DNA from: Paenibacillus lacisoli
GTDB taxonomy: Bacteria > Bacillota > Bacilli > Paenibacillales > Paenibacillaceae
Assembly: GCF_030580655.1 (NCBI RefSeq)
Contig: NZ_JAUQTB010000006.1
Location: 185,147 to 249,146, forward strand
Direction: 5' to 3'
Length of the DNA stretch: 64,000 nt
Of this stretch, positions 34,438-44,067 are shown in pieces. The notes under the pieces were generated by a model, which searched no databases, was not told where the DNA came from, and saw nothing but the letters and a program-made list of their open reading frames with translations. Within the stretch, counting starts at the first letter, position 1, and each line of letters begins with the position of its first letter. The translations under genes were made by a program, and so were the position numbers.

Positions 34438-37267
34438 TTATCCCTGGTTTCTCCTTCTTTTGCTTCTGGTTCCGGCTGCAGCCGTATGGATGGTTCGACA
34501 GGATTTCAGGCTGCGGGGAGGACGAAAAAAAGCGGCTGTTATCCTGCGGGTCATCATTGCGGTACTGCTGATCCTGATGCTGGCTGGTCTGCAGACCTTT
34601 ACCCTCTTCCAGCAAAAAGAGATTGTTTACATTGCTGACCGTTCGTCAAGCATGCCGGAGGATCGAGGACTTCGTCAGTGGATTGCTGCTTCGGCGCAAT
34701 CCAAAGGCAAGCAGGATACGACAGCTGTCGTATCCACCGCGCTCGATGCTGCTGTCGAGCGAAGTCCTTCCGGGCTTCCACTGGCAGAGCTGCCGCTGGA
34801 TGCGGCACTCCAGCCGGATTTCAGCAATCTGGAACGCGGACTTCAGCTGGGCTCCAGTCTGCTGAGAGGTCCGGGCGAGAAGCGGCTGGTGCTGATCACG
34901 GACGGTCAGGAGAATGCAGGCAGTATGATGGCTGCGGGCAGACTGCTGAAGGAGAAGGGAATTGCGGTCGATGTGCTGGAGTCCAAGCCAAAGCAGCGCA
35001 AGGATGTGGCCATCAATGAGATCAAGCTTCCGGATAAGCTCTATCAGGGTGAGAGGTTTGCCCTGGAGGCCGAGATCGCCAGCTCGGTGAAAACGACAGG
35101 GGAGCTGCGGGTCTACGAAGACAGCAGAGAAATCGGTCGCAGCGCCATCGAGCTCGAACCGGGTGTAGGCCGATACCGTATTGAAGGGCTGGCCAAGTCA
35201 CCGGGATTGCACCGGTATCGGGCTGAGATTTTTGCAGCTGGTGATGAGCAGTCGGCCAATAATACAGCTTACGCCATATCCAGGACATCCGGTCCCCCGC
35301 GGATTCTTGTGGTGGAAGGCCAGCCAGGCAGCTCGGGAAACATCACATCGGCGCTCGGCTCGGGGTTTGCCAGCGTGAAGGCTATTTCCCCGCAGCTGCT
35401 CTCCCTGGAGCTGGCCGATTTGCTGTCGTACGACAGCATTATTTTCAATAACGTTTCAGGAGATCAGGTCGGCGAGAAAAAAATGACTCTTATCGAACAG
35501 GCAGTTCGCAGCTACGGTGTCGGTTTTATGATGGCTGGCGGTGAAGATAGCTTTGCGCTGGGCGGTTATTTTGACACTCCGATCGAAAAGGCGCTGCCGG
35601 TCAGAATGGAGCTCGAAGGTAAACGTCAAATTCCAAGCTCCGGGCTGATTCTGGTTATTGACCGTTCAGGCAGCATGTCCGGTGAGAAGCTGGAGCTTGC
35701 CAAGGAAGCGGCGATGCGCACGGTAGAGCTGATGCGCCCGCAGGACACGGTTGGGGTTGTCGCTTTTGATGACTCCCCCTGGTGGGTGGTTGAGCCGCAG
35801 AAGATCGGAAAAGGCCGGGACTCTATTCTTTCCCAAATCCAGTCGATTCCGGCTGCAGGCGGCACGGATATCTTTCCAGCACTGCAGACGGGACTGAACG
35901 AGATGCTGAACGTTAAGGCTGAACGGCGCCACATCATTCTGATGACAGACGGCCAGTCTGCCGGAGGCTCATATTATGACGAGCTGACGGAGCGGATGCG
36001 TGGAGAACGAATCACACTGTCAACTGTAGCGATTGGCAGTGATGCCGATACGGCCCTCCTGCAGTCGTTAGCGGACGGAGGAAAAGGACGGTATTATTTT
36101 GCCTCCGATCCTTCAGCGATTCCTTCTATATTCACCCGGGAGACGGCGATGATGATGCGTTCCTATATGGTGAACAAGACTTTCGTGCCGTCGGCGGGAA
36201 ACCCCGGCGACTGGAGCAGCCTGTTCAGCCAGGGAGTACCGCCGCTGCACGGTTATGTGGCAACAACGGTCAAGCCGTCAGCCCAGGCTGTACTCATCAG
36301 TCCGGAACCAGACCCTGTCCTGGCACGGTGGAATTATGGCTCGGGCCGGACAGTGGCCTGGACCAGTGACCTGACCGGGCAGTGGTCCAGGGAATGGGTA
36401 TCCTGGGCGGATTTCGCCAGGACGCTGACAACGGTCGTGAAATGGACGCTTCCGCAATTCTCGGCCTCCCCGTATCATAGCGAAACCGAAGTTACAGGTA
36501 CGGATGTAACCCTGCGCGTGACTTCAAGCACCGACCCTGCGCCGGAGCGTCTCCAGGCGACGGTGACCGGGGAGGACGGCCGCGAGCAGAAGGTGACCCT
36601 TGTGCAGGAAGCGCCGGGTGAATATACGGGCCAAGTGAGTGCGACCGCACCGGGTACTTACCTGCTGTCCGTGACCCCCGACGGGGCTGACGGGGAACCG
36701 GCGGCCGGTGCCGTCAGCGGTTTTGTTGTTCCGTATTCGCCGGAATACCGGATCGCGGCCAACAGCGAGAGCGGACTGAACCGGCTTGCCGAGCTGACCG
36801 GCGGCCGGGTGCTCTCCTGGGATCACCCGGAGCAGCTCTTCGCCGGCACCGCTGAGCCCGCCCGACAGCTCCATAACTGGAGCTGGATGCTGCTGGCGGC
36901 CGCGCTGCTCCTGTGGGTGGCCGATATCGCCTTACGGCGCCTGGCCATCCCTTGGGGCCGCTTCGCGGCCCGTGCCGCGGCCTGGCTGCCGCGGCGGCGC
37001 AACCCGGCCGGCGCGTCCGCGCAGAGCGCCGGCCTGGACCGGCTGGCCGCGCGCAAGCAGCGCACGGCCAGCTTCTACGGCGGCGCACCGGAGGCACCGC
37101 CGGACCGCACACCGCCTGCACCGGCAGCAGGCGGCCCTCCACCGGCGCCGCGCGCGCCGGTGCCTTCCGGGGCAGCCCGTCCGGCTGCCCCGCCACCTTC
37201 GCCGCCGGAAGGCGCGGCGGCGGGCATGGACCGGCTGCTGGCAGCCCGCAAGCGCGGACAGCGCTAG
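34421..37267 (+). CDS. giant VWA membrane protein with two VWA-like domains and a GATase-like domain
   Basis: A 948-residue protein. Two N-terminal helices are followed by a first VWA-like domain with MIDAS DRSSSM (about residue 70) and VLITDGQENAG. A beta domain and a glutamine amidotransferase-like segment (about 295-390: RILVVEGQPG; SIIFNNVSGD; FMMAGGEDSFALGGY) follow. The second, canonical VWA domain has DRSGSM near residue 410 and ILMTDGQSAGG. A C-terminal helix (WSWMLLAAALLLWVADIAL) precedes a Pro/Ala/Arg-rich tail of about 90 residues that is far richer in G+C than the rest. The start is GTG 34421. It ends the operon at a terminator. Confidence 0.88.
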   Translation: MGVQFDYPWFLLLLLLVPAAAVWMVRQDFRLRGGRKKAAVILRVIIAVLLILMLAGLQTFTLFQQKEIVYIADRSSSMPEDRGLRQWIAASAQSKGKQDTTAVVSTALDAAVERSPSGLPLAELPLDAALQPDFSNLERGLQLGSSLLRGPGEKRLVLITDGQENAGSMMAAGRLLKEKGIAVDVLESKPKQRKDVAINEIKLPDKLYQGERFALEAEIASSVKTTGELRVYEDSREIGRSAIELEPGVGRYRIEGLAKSPGLHRYRAEIFAAGDEQSANNTAYAISRTSGPPRILVVEGQPGSSGNITSALGSGFASVKAISPQLLSLELADLLSYDSIIFNNVSGDQVGEKKMTLIEQAVRSYGVGFMMAGGEDSFALGGYFDTPIEKALPVRMELEGKRQIPSSGLILVIDRSGSMSGEKLELAKEAAMRTVELMRPQDTVGVVAFDDSPWWVVEPQKIGKGRDSILSQIQSIPAAGGTDIFPALQTGLNEMLNVKAERRHIILMTDGQSAGGSYYDELTERMRGERITLSTVAIGSDADTALLQSLADGGKGRYYFASDPSAIPSIFTRETAMMMRSYMVNKTFVPSAGNPGDWSSLFSQGVPPLHGYVATTVKPSAQAVLISPEPDPVLARWNYGSGRTVAWTSDLTGQWSREWVSWADFARTLTTVVKWTLPQFSASPYHSETEVTGTDVTLRVTSSTDPAPERLQATVTGEDGREQKVTLVQEAPGEYTGQVSATAPGTYLLSVTPDGADGEPAAGAVSGFVVPYSPEYRIAANSESGLNRLAELTGGRVLSWDHPEQLFAGTAEPARQLHNWSWMLLAAALLLWVADIALRRLAIPWGRFAARAAAWLPRRRNPAGASAQSAGLDRLAARKQRTASFYGGAPEAPPDRTPPAPAAGGPPPAPRAPVPSGAARPAAPPPSPPEGAAAGMDRLLAARKRGQR

Positions 37268-37294
37268 TGGAGGGCGTCGCAGCCGGACTTAACG

Positions 37295-37323
37295 AAGGCG
37301 CTCCTCAAACGGGAGCGCCTTTT
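37295..37323 (+). terminator. terminator of the ABC/MoxR/VWA operon
   Basis: AAGGCGCTCC and GGAGCGCCTT arms around seven bases, followed by TTTT-type tail. Confidence 0.9.
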
Positions 37324-37379
37324 ATGCGCCTCGCCCGGTCTAAATGAAATCAACACGTTAAATTCAAAGGAGTTTTGGA

Positions 37380-37865
37380 ATGCCGCTGCTCATCTATATC
37401 CTGCGCTGGTGCATGATGACCATCACCCTATCGCTTGTGGGAGCTTCAGGAATAGCCCTTTATTATACCCGTCCGGATACAGCCTGGGAGCTTCTCGTCA
37501 CCGGAGGGGTCACGGCTCTCTTGTCCTGGGGGCTGCATAAGCTGTACCGGAGAATGACGAATGTTTGGCTCCCGCTCATTGGTGTAATTATTGAAGAGGA
37601 TGAAGATCCGAGGATGTGTGGACAACAGTTGTTCGAATTTTTACAAACGAATGGAATGCAGATGCGGATCGCCGTTTATGATAAGAGCAGGCTGCCGCGG
37701 GCCGATATATCCGGTTACCGGGGGGAGACACCATATTACTTTGTCTCGTCAGAGAGATTGGAGAATGGCAAGGACATCGAGATATTGGACAGGATAACGT
37801 ACAGTACAACACAGGCTGACGAATTCTGGAAAGAGCTGAAGCGGACAAGCCGGGAGAAGGAGTGA
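37380..37865 (+). CDS. hypothetical membrane protein
   Basis: A 161-residue protein starting at ATG 37380 behind AAAGGAG. Two N-terminal hydrophobic helices (LLIYILRWCMMTITLSLVGASGIALYY in part, and ELLVTGGVTALLSWGLHKLY) precede a soluble domain of about 100 residues. That domain is charged and mixed alpha/beta (RMRIAVYDKSRLPRADI-like stretch, then a C-terminal Lys/Glu helix). No family is recognised. It is a lone gene between the VWA operon terminator and tkt. Confidence 0.7.
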   Translation: MPLLIYILRWCMMTITLSLVGASGIALYYTRPDTAWELLVTGGVTALLSWGLHKLYRRMTNVWLPLIGVIIEEDEDPRMCGQQLFEFLQTNGMQMRIAVYDKSRLPRADISGYRGETPYYFVSSERLENGKDIEILDRITYSTTQADEFWKELKRTSREKE

Positions 37866-38006
37866 CAGCTATTCAGTCCCTAAGAGCGGGAGAATGAAGG
37901 CTGGCAGTGAATTCTGGCGGAGGGTTCTGCATGCTTTTTGCCGGATGGGACATACTTCCTTGGGAAGTATTTTGTCGGCGAATTTCGACAGGTTTGAATA
38001 ATGATC

Positions 38007-38035
38007 TAGAAAAGTGTTTCAGCAAGTGTTACAAT
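38007..38035 (+). promoter_or_regulatory. candidate promoter of tkt
   Basis: TAGAAA (38007-38012), a 17-base spacer and TACAAT (38030-38035), with an upstream TG giving an extended -10. The 300-base gap 37866-38165 holds nothing else clear; a reading frame at 37907-38125 lacks a ribosome site. Confidence 0.5.
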
Positions 38036-38165
38036 ACTAAAGAACGTATAAGTCAAATTGAAAGATTCAAGCGGATTCACTCCCTGTGCAGCGCGGACTT
38101 GGCGTATACAGGAAGGGAATTCTGATGCATTCTATATTTGGCAAAAGACATGAGGAGGACAAATC

Positions 38166-40214
38166 ATGACTGACAAGAATCAAGAGCAAGCGATTCACAA
38201 AGATGAGAATTCCACGATCGACAATCTGTCCATTACAACGATCCGTACGTTGGCAATTGACGCGATTGAGAAATCCAAATCCGGACACCCTGGTATGCCA
38301 ATGGGCTCCGCTCCAATGGGCTACCAACTGTTCGCTAAAACCATGAACCACAACCCGGCCAACCCAACATGGGTGAACCGCGACCGTTTCGTGCTGTCCG
38401 CAGGTCATGGTTCCATGCTGCTGTACAGCCTGCTGCACCTGAGCGGCTACGATCTGCCAATGGAAGAGATCAAGAACTTCCGTCAATGGGGCAGCTTGAC
38501 TCCAGGTCACCCTGAGTTCGGTCACACTGCAGGTGTTGACGCGACAACAGGTCCTCTGGGCCAAGGTCTGGCAATGGCAGTAGGTATGGCTATGGCTGAA
38601 GCTCAAATGGGCGCGACTTACAACAAGGAAGGTCATGACATCGTAGATCACTTTACATACGCGATCTGCGGCGACGGCGACTTGATGGAAGGGATCTCCC
38701 ATGAAGCAGCTTCCCTGGCTGGACGTCTGCAGCTGGGCAAACTGATCTTGATGTTCGACTCCAATGACATCACACTGGACGGCGCTTTGAACCTGTCCTC
38801 CTCCGAGAGCATTGCCAAGCGTTTTGACGCTTACGGCTGGCAAGTACTGCGTGTAGAAGACGGTAACGATCTTCCTGCAATCGCAAAAGCGATTGAAGAA
38901 GGACAAAAAGAAACAAACCGTCCTACCATCATCGAAGTTAAAACAGTGATCGGTTACGGCAGCCCGAACAAACAAGGTAAAGGCGGCCATGGCGGTACTC
39001 ACGGTTCCCCATTGGGTACAGAGGAAGCCAAACTGACAAAAGACTTCTACAAATGGGTATATGAAGAAGATTTCTACGTACCAGACGAAGTTCGCAGCCA
39101 CTTTGCTAATGTCAAAGACAAAGGCATTGCTGCTAACAAAGCATGGGAAGAGAAATTCGCAGCATACAAAAAAGCATTCCCTGAACTGGCTGCTCAGTTC
39201 GAAACAGCAATCAGCGGCGATCTTCCTGAAGGTTGGGACCGCGATCTGCCTAAATACTCCACGGAAGACAAAGCGGTATCCACTCGCGTGGCTTCCGGTA
39301 ACGCACTGAACGGTCTGGCTCCTAACGTGCCTAACCTGACAGGCGGTTCCGCTGACCTGGAGAGCTCCACAATGACGCACCTGAACAACCTGGCTGCGTT
39401 CACACCAGAAGATTACTCCGGCCGCAACATCTACTTCGGTATCCGTGAGTTCGGTATGGCGGCAGCTATGAACGGTATGGCTCTGCACAGCGGTGTGAAA
39501 GTATTCGGCGGTACATTCTTCGTATTCACCGACTACCTGCGCCCAGCGGTTCGTCTATCCGCTCTGATGGGATTGCCTGTGACTTACGTCCTGACTCATG
39601 ACAGTATTGCTGTTGGTGAAGACGGTCCGACTCACGAACCTATCGAGCAGCTGGCTTCCCTGCGCATCATCCCTAACCTGAAAGTGATCCGTCCAGCAGA
39701 CGGTAACGAAACTTCGGCTGCTTGGGCTTATGCGGTAGAGAATAAGAAAAATCCGGTTGCCCTGGTGCTTTCCCGTCAAAACCTGCCGATCCTGCCAGGT
39801 ACGGATGTGAATGCGCGTGAAGGCATCAAACGCGGTGGTTATGTAATCTCCGATGCAAAAGACGGCAAAGCCGTTGCACAACTGATCGCAACGGGTTCCG
39901 AAGTTCAACTGGCTGTGAAAGCTCAGGAAGCTTTGGCTCAAGAAGGCATTCAAGTTCGCGTAATCAGCCTTCCAAGCTGGGAACTGTTCGATCAACAAGA
40001 CCAAGCTTACAAAGATTCTGTCCTGCTGCCTGACGTGAAAGCTCGTCTTTCCATCGAAATGGCTCATCCAATGGGCTGGCAGAAATACGTTGGCGACCAA
40101 GGCGATATCCTCGGCATCGATACATTTGGTGCTTCCGCTCCTGGCGACCGCGTTATTGCAGAATACGGCTTTACAGTAGAGAACGTGATTAGCCGCGTAA
40201 AAGCTTTGCTGTAA
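38166..40214 (+). CDS. tkt: transketolase
   Basis: A 682-residue thiamine diphosphate enzyme of the pentose phosphate pathway moving two-carbon units between sugar phosphates. It has the full set of motifs: [25 protein letters not shown], and the ThDP/Mg motif [18 protein letters not shown] (about 167-184). The [18 protein letters not shown] and [19 protein letters not shown] regions follow. Codon choice is strongly biased (AAA, GAA, CGT, CTG), unlike the neighbours, as in highly expressed genes. GAGGAGG lies upstream of the ATG. It is monocistronic, with a hairpin at 40309-40343. Confidence 0.97.
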   Translation: MTDKNQEQAIHKDENSTIDNLSITTIRTLAIDAIEKSKSGHPGMPMGSAPMGYQLFAKTMNHNPANPTWVNRDRFVLSAGHGSMLLYSLLHLSGYDLPMEEIKNFRQWGSLTPGHPEFGHTAGVDATTGPLGQGLAMAVGMAMAEAQMGATYNKEGHDIVDHFTYAICGDGDLMEGISHEAASLAGRLQLGKLILMFDSNDITLDGALNLSSSESIAKRFDAYGWQVLRVEDGNDLPAIAKAIEEGQKETNRPTIIEVKTVIGYGSPNKQGKGGHGGTHGSPLGTEEAKLTKDFYKWVYEEDFYVPDEVRSHFANVKDKGIAANKAWEEKFAAYKKAFPELAAQFETAISGDLPEGWDRDLPKYSTEDKAVSTRVASGNALNGLAPNVPNLTGGSADLESSTMTHLNNLAAFTPEDYSGRNIYFGIREFGMAAAMNGMALHSGVKVFGGTFFVFTDYLRPAVRLSALMGLPVTYVLTHDSIAVGEDGPTHEPIEQLASLRIIPNLKVIRPADGNETSAAWAYAVENKKNPVALVLSRQNLPILPGTDVNAREGIKRGGYVISDAKDGKAVAQLIATGSEVQLAVKAQEALAQEGIQVRVISLPSWELFDQQDQAYKDSVLLPDVKARLSIEMAHPMGWQKYVGDQGDILGIDTFGASAPGDRVIAEYGFTVENVISRVKALL

Positions 40215-40308
40215 TCGGTCTTTGTTAACCATCACTTCCGGCGCTCAGCCGGGGTGAAGCGGAAGAGGCCTGCGCTTCGGCAAGGGCCGCTTCTGCTGCA
40301 TACTGTAG

Positions 40309-40343
40309 ACAGCCGTTGCGTCCGCGAGGATCACGGCTGTTTT
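40309..40343 (+). terminator. terminator of tkt
   Basis: ACAGCCGT and ACGGCTGT arms followed by TTTTC. A second weak hairpin with seven T follows at about 40346-40364. The 314-base gap 40215-40528 otherwise holds only the pgi promoter. Confidence 0.65.
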
Positions 40344-40443
40344 CAGACTTTACGGTCTTTTTTTGACCATACATCCCTATAAATGGGGGTCTGGGGAACG
40401 GGAGAGAGCAGCTCTGGCTGTCTCACTGCCGCTTCCACAAAGC

Positions 40444-40472
40444 TTGTCAGGCCCCCGAAAATTAAGTATTCT
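40444..40472 (+). promoter_or_regulatory. promoter of pgi
   Basis: TTGTCA (40444-40449), a 17-base spacer and TATTCT (40467-40472), 56 bases before the start codon. Confidence 0.75.
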
Positions 40473-40528
40473 ATTGCTAAGTCGTTCCAAGAAGACAAGG
40501 CAATATACCAATTAGGAGGTTCTATTCC

Positions 40529-41884
40529 ATGTCTAAAAAAGTGACTTTTGACTACAGCAAAGCGCTGAGCTTTGTAGGTCAACATGAAGTTGATTATTTC
40601 GCAGAACCAATCCGTCTTGCTCACGAGCAGCTACATAACGGAACAGGTGTAGGTTCTGATTTCCTGGGTTGGATTGATCTTCCGACTGCTTACGATAAAG
40701 AAGAATTTTCCCGTATCCAAAAGGCTGCAGCTAAAATCCAAAGTGACTCCGAAGTACTGATCGTTATCGGTATCGGCGGTTCTTACCTGGGTGCACGTGC
40801 AGCGATTGAAATGCTGTCCCATTCCTTCTACAACATGCTTCCTAAAGACAAACGCAAAACACCTGAAATCTACTTCGCTGGCAACAACATCAGCTCCACT
40901 TATGTGAACCACCTGCTGGAACTGATCGAAGGCAAAGATTTCTCCGTAAACGTCATTTCCAAATCCGGTACAACAACAGAACCAGCGATTGCTTTCCGTA
41001 TCTTCCGTGCGGCACTGGAGAAAAAATATGGTAAAGAAGAAGCACGCAAACGCATCTATGCGACAACAGACAAAGAGCGCGGTGCCCTGAAAAAGCTCGC
41101 TAACGAAGAAGGTTATGAGTCCTTCGTGATTCCTGATGATGTAGGCGGCCGTTATTCCGTTCTGACAGCTGTAGGTTTGCTGCCAATCGCAACAGCTGGC
41201 ATCAACATTACAGAAATGATGGAAGGCGCTGCTGCTGCATCCAAGGAATTCAGCAACCCTAACGTTGCCGAGAACCAGGCTTATCAATATGCTGCTGTTC
41301 GTAATGCGCTGTACCGCAAAGGCAAAGGAACGGAAATCCTTGTCAACTATGAGCCTTCCCTGCACTTCGTATCCGAATGGTGGAAACAGCTCTTCGGTGA
41401 AAGTGAAGGTAAGGACTACAAAGGGATCTACCCGGCATCTGTTGACTTCTCGACAGACCTGCACTCCATGGGTCAATTCATCCAGGAAGGCAGCCGTAAC
41501 ATTTTCGAGACAGTGATCCAGGTTGATCAAGTGCCTAGCCACATCTCTATCGAATCTGATCCGGACGATCTGGACGGTCTGAACTTCCTGACGGGCAAAA
41601 CCATGGACTTCGTGAACAAAAAAGCGTTCCAAGGTACTCTGCTTGCGCATACAGACGGTCAAGTGCCTAACCTGATCGTCAATGTTCCAGATTTAACTCC
41701 ATATTCCTTCGGTTATCTGGTATACTTCTTTGAAAAGGCCTGCGGCATCAGCGGCTATCTGCTGGGCGTCAATCCATTTGACCAGCCGGGCGTAGAAGCA
41801 TACAAGAAAAACATGTTTGCCCTGCTTGGCAAACCAGGTTACGAAGAAGAAAAAGCCAAACTCGAAGCAAGACTGTCGGAATAA
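40529..41884 (+). CDS. pgi: glucose-6-phosphate isomerase
   Basis: A 451-residue glycolytic enzyme interconverting glucose-6-phosphate and fructose-6-phosphate, of the short Bacillus type. The SIS sugar-phosphate site is seen in [16 protein letters not shown] and [30 protein letters not shown], the catalytic Glu region and a C-terminal Lys region ([16 protein letters not shown]) are conserved. AGGAGG lies 9 bases before the ATG. Codon use is strongly biased as in tkt. It is monocistronic and ends at a terminator at 41990. Confidence 0.97.
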   Translation: MSKKVTFDYSKALSFVGQHEVDYFAEPIRLAHEQLHNGTGVGSDFLGWIDLPTAYDKEEFSRIQKAAAKIQSDSEVLIVIGIGGSYLGARAAIEMLSHSFYNMLPKDKRKTPEIYFAGNNISSTYVNHLLELIEGKDFSVNVISKSGTTTEPAIAFRIFRAALEKKYGKEEARKRIYATTDKERGALKKLANEEGYESFVIPDDVGGRYSVLTAVGLLPIATAGINITEMMEGAAAASKEFSNPNVAENQAYQYAAVRNALYRKGKGTEILVNYEPSLHFVSEWWKQLFGESEGKDYKGIYPASVDFSTDLHSMGQFIQEGSRNIFETVIQVDQVPSHISIESDPDDLDGLNFLTGKTMDFVNKKAFQGTLLAHTDGQVPNLIVNVPDLTPYSFGYLVYFFEKACGISGYLLGVNPFDQPGVEAYKKNMFALLGKPGYEEEKAKLEARLSE

Positions 41885-41989
41885 TTCCGGCGTCCCGGCA
41901 TAGAGTGTAGTAACCATTTTAAAGGTTAACTGTCTTATGGACGTTGACTTGTTGTCTGGTTATTGAAATAAAATGAAGCACCCAAACAG

Positions 41990-42028
41990 GAGAGCAGTTC
42001 TCCGGCTTAGCGCCGGGGGCTGCTTTCT
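41990..42028 (+). terminator. terminator of pgi
   Basis: AGAGCAG...CCGGC and GCCGG...CTGCTTT two-part stem followed by TTTCTT. Confidence 0.75.
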
Positions 42029-42076
42029 TGCAAATCTTCAAGGTGGCTTGTAAATGTGTAAGGTGGTTAGTATGTT

Positions 42077-42709
42077 ATGATTCAACGTTACCGTACCGTC
42101 AGGCAGGCGGGAAATAAAGAGATTGTGATTCGTAAATCACGCTTTATCGGCCATATTCAGCCGGTTGAGAGTGAAGAAGAAGCAATCCAGTTTATCGAAG
42201 ACATCAAGAAGCAGCATTGGAATGCGACCCACAACTGTTCCGCCTACATGATCGGCGAGCGTGATGAATTTCAGAAGCAGTCAGATGATGGCGAGCCGAG
42301 CGGCACCGCAGGAAAACCGATTCTGGAAGTGATTCGCAATCAGGGCCTGAAGAATGTGGCGATTGTCGTAACCCGTTATTTTGGTGGTATTATGCTGGGA
42401 GCTGGCGGTCTGATTCGTGCATATACCGATGGAGCCGTCGCGGCGATTGAAGCCGGGGAAGCCATTACCCGTGTGCTGCATCAGGAAGTGTTCGTGGAAC
42501 TGGATTATACTTGGCTCGGTAAAGTGGAGAACGAGCTGCGCAGCCGCAATATTCGCCAGGGAGAAACGTCTTTTACCGATAAGGTGACACTGCTGTGTCT
42601 TCCGGAAGCTGAGGAAGCCGAGGCTTTTCAGGCTTGGATGCGCGACCTGACCCAAGGTCAATCTCTGATTACGGAGGGAAGTCAGCTTTACTTTACTGAA
42701 GGGGAATAA
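42077..42709 (+). CDS. yvyE: YigZ/IMPACT-family protein (YvyE)
   Basis: A 210-residue protein of the UPF0029/IMPACT family. The N-terminal domain has SRFIGHIQPVESEEEA and the hallmark DDGEPSGTAGKPIL; GLKNVAIVVTRYFGGIMLGAGGLIRAY follows. A C-terminal ferredoxin-like domain completes the protein. Family members are proposed ribosome or translation regulators, not firmly assigned in bacteria. AGGTGG lies 10 bases upstream. The tetR gene starts 5 bases after its stop, so the two form an operon. Confidence 0.92.
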   Translation: MIQRYRTVRQAGNKEIVIRKSRFIGHIQPVESEEEAIQFIEDIKKQHWNATHNCSAYMIGERDEFQKQSDDGEPSGTAGKPILEVIRNQGLKNVAIVVTRYFGGIMLGAGGLIRAYTDGAVAAIEAGEAITRVLHQEVFVELDYTWLGKVENELRSRNIRQGETSFTDKVTLLCLPEAEEAEAFQAWMRDLTQGQSLITEGSQLYFTEGE

Positions 42710-42713
42710 CATT

Positions 42714-43295
42714 ATGGCCAGAAGAGCAGTAGAACAGGAGTTGTCGAGAGAAAGGATACTGGAAGCGGCGAGGCATCTTTTTATTACAAAAGGGTACCGC
42801 GCCATATCCATGCGCAGCATTGGCCAGCATCTGGGCTATAGTCACGGGTCGTTGTATTATCATTTTAAAGAGAAGGCAGAATTATTTTACGCCATTGTGA
42901 TGGATGATTTCAGCCATTTAGGACTGCTGATGAAGCAGGCAATGAATCAGCCTCCGCAGGATGGTTTGACTTCTTTGGAGATGCTGTTGATTGAATTCGT
43001 GCGTTTTGGCCTGGATAATCCTTTTCAATATGAGATTATGTTCATGATCCGCGATGAGGAGCTCCTCGCCTACTGCCGGGCTGAACAGAGCAGGTGTTTT
43101 GAGATGCTTGCCTCCATGGTCGCCCACTACCTGAAGGACAGCAGATGTCCTGAAGAGGATCGCCCGTTTTTACCACATAGCTTATTCCTCGCCATGCACG
43201 GCTTCATCTCTTATTACATACAGGACCGGATTACCTTCGATGAAATCAAACCCGCAGCTATCAAACATGTTCAAATGCTGTGCAGAAATTTATAG
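42714..43295 (+). CDS. TetR-family transcriptional regulator
   Basis: A 193-residue DNA-binding protein. The N-terminal helix-turn-helix is typical of the family (RILEAARHLFITKGYRAISM then IGQHLGYSHGSLYYHFKEK). The C-terminal ligand and dimer domain is unassigned. GAAGGGGAA lies upstream of the ATG. It is co-transcribed with yvyE and ends at a terminator shared with the convergent yjbQ. Targets are unknown; no drug-efflux gene is adjacent. Confidence 0.9.
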   Translation: MARRAVEQELSRERILEAARHLFITKGYRAISMRSIGQHLGYSHGSLYYHFKEKAELFYAIVMDDFSHLGLLMKQAMNQPPQDGLTSLEMLLIEFVRFGLDNPFQYEIMFMIRDEELLAYCRAEQSRCFEMLASMVAHYLKDSRCPEEDRPFLPHSLFLAMHGFISYYIQDRITFDEIKPAAIKHVQMLCRNL

Positions 43296-43379
43296 TTATG
43301 GAGCACAATGCCGGTTGGCCTTTTTATTTCACTTTATACTTCATGACGGTAAAAGGTAAAAACGTTGCATTGCAAAAGT

Positions 43380-43411
43380 AAACGGCGCTTCCCACGGGAA
43401 TGCGCCGTTTG
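43380..43411. terminator. bidirectional terminator between tetR and yjbQ
   Basis: AAACGGCGC and GCGCCGTTT arms with an inner CC/GG pairing. It lies between convergent genes with A/T-rich flanks on both sides. Confidence 0.8.
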
Positions 43412-43417
43412 TTCAGG

Positions 43418-43819
43418 TTAGCCCTGCATAATCTTCAGATGGCATTCCCGGGTACGCGGACCATCAAATTCACAGAAATAAATGCCCTGCCACCGGCCGA
43501 GCAGCAGACGCCCGCCGCGGATGATGATGGTCTGGGAAGGTCCGGTAGTGATCGATTTCAGGTGGGATGCGGTATTGCCTTCACTGTGGCGGTATTTGGG
43601 ATGCTCCCACGGATAAACCTCATCCAAACGCATTAAGACATCCTTCTTCACATCCGGATCGGCATTCTCGTTGATGGCAATACCTGCCGTCGTATGAGGA
43701 CAGTAGACGAGCACAGTGCCTTCCTGTACCCCGCTTTTCGCCACGAAGGCTGCAACATCCCGGGTGATGTCCCGCATTTCGTCCCGGCGTGCTGTCGTTA
43801 GCTGCAGTGTATGAAGCAT
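43418..43819 (-). CDS. yjbQ: YjbQ/UPF0047 family protein
   Basis: A 133-residue small enzyme-like protein. The family motifs are VLVYCPHTTAGIAINENADPDV, DEVYPWEHPKYRHSEGNTASHLKS, and the C-terminal LGRWQGIYFCEFDGPRTREC. Its His and Asp cluster suggests a metal site. Members have been reported to replace thiamine phosphate synthase weakly. Start behind AAAGGAGAG. Monocistronic. Confidence 0.93.
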   Translation of the reverse strand: MLHTLQLTTARRDEMRDITRDVAAFVAKSGVQEGTVLVYCPHTTAGIAINENADPDVKKDVLMRLDEVYPWEHPKYRHSEGNTASHLKSITTGPSQTIIIRGGRLLLGRWQGIYFCEFDGPRTRECHLKIMQG

Positions 43820-43936
43820 ATTTATCTCTCCTTTTGAATAAAGCCTATTCCTATAAATTATAACCTTAACCTGCTTCAGCTTATCAAGTCGTCTGGAAAG
43901 AGAAGAACTTCTTATTCAACATTTCGTGAATAGTTA

Positions 43937-43965
43937 TTGACGGTGAAGTACCGGTTTGGTACATT
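43937..43965 (+). promoter_or_regulatory. promoter of the cysA-like gene with operator-like palindrome
   Basis: TTGACG (43937-43942), a 17-base spacer and TACATT (43960-43965). A palindrome GTACC-GGTTT-GGTAC at 43948-43962 fills the spacer and overlaps the -10, an ideal position for a repressor. Confidence 0.7.
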
Positions 43966-44067
43966 ATTTTAAAATGGTGAAAACCCATGAATTTAATAGG
44001 GATTCGGATAGGCAATAGAATATGAAGAGGTCATATACAGTACAGCAGCGAAAGGGAGTGCGCGGTC

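Noticed and set aside
37907..38125. 72-codon frame before tkt
   Set aside because: No ribosome site; it overlaps the likely tkt promoter and has no family features.
38067..39488. 473-codon open frame antisense to tkt
   Set aside because: It is a by-product of the biased codon use of tkt; it has no ribosome site, odd composition (Cys, His and Val rich) and lies fully inside a clear gene.
40631..41662. 343-codon open frame antisense to pgi
   Set aside because: Same cause as for tkt: the third-position bias of pgi removes antisense stops.
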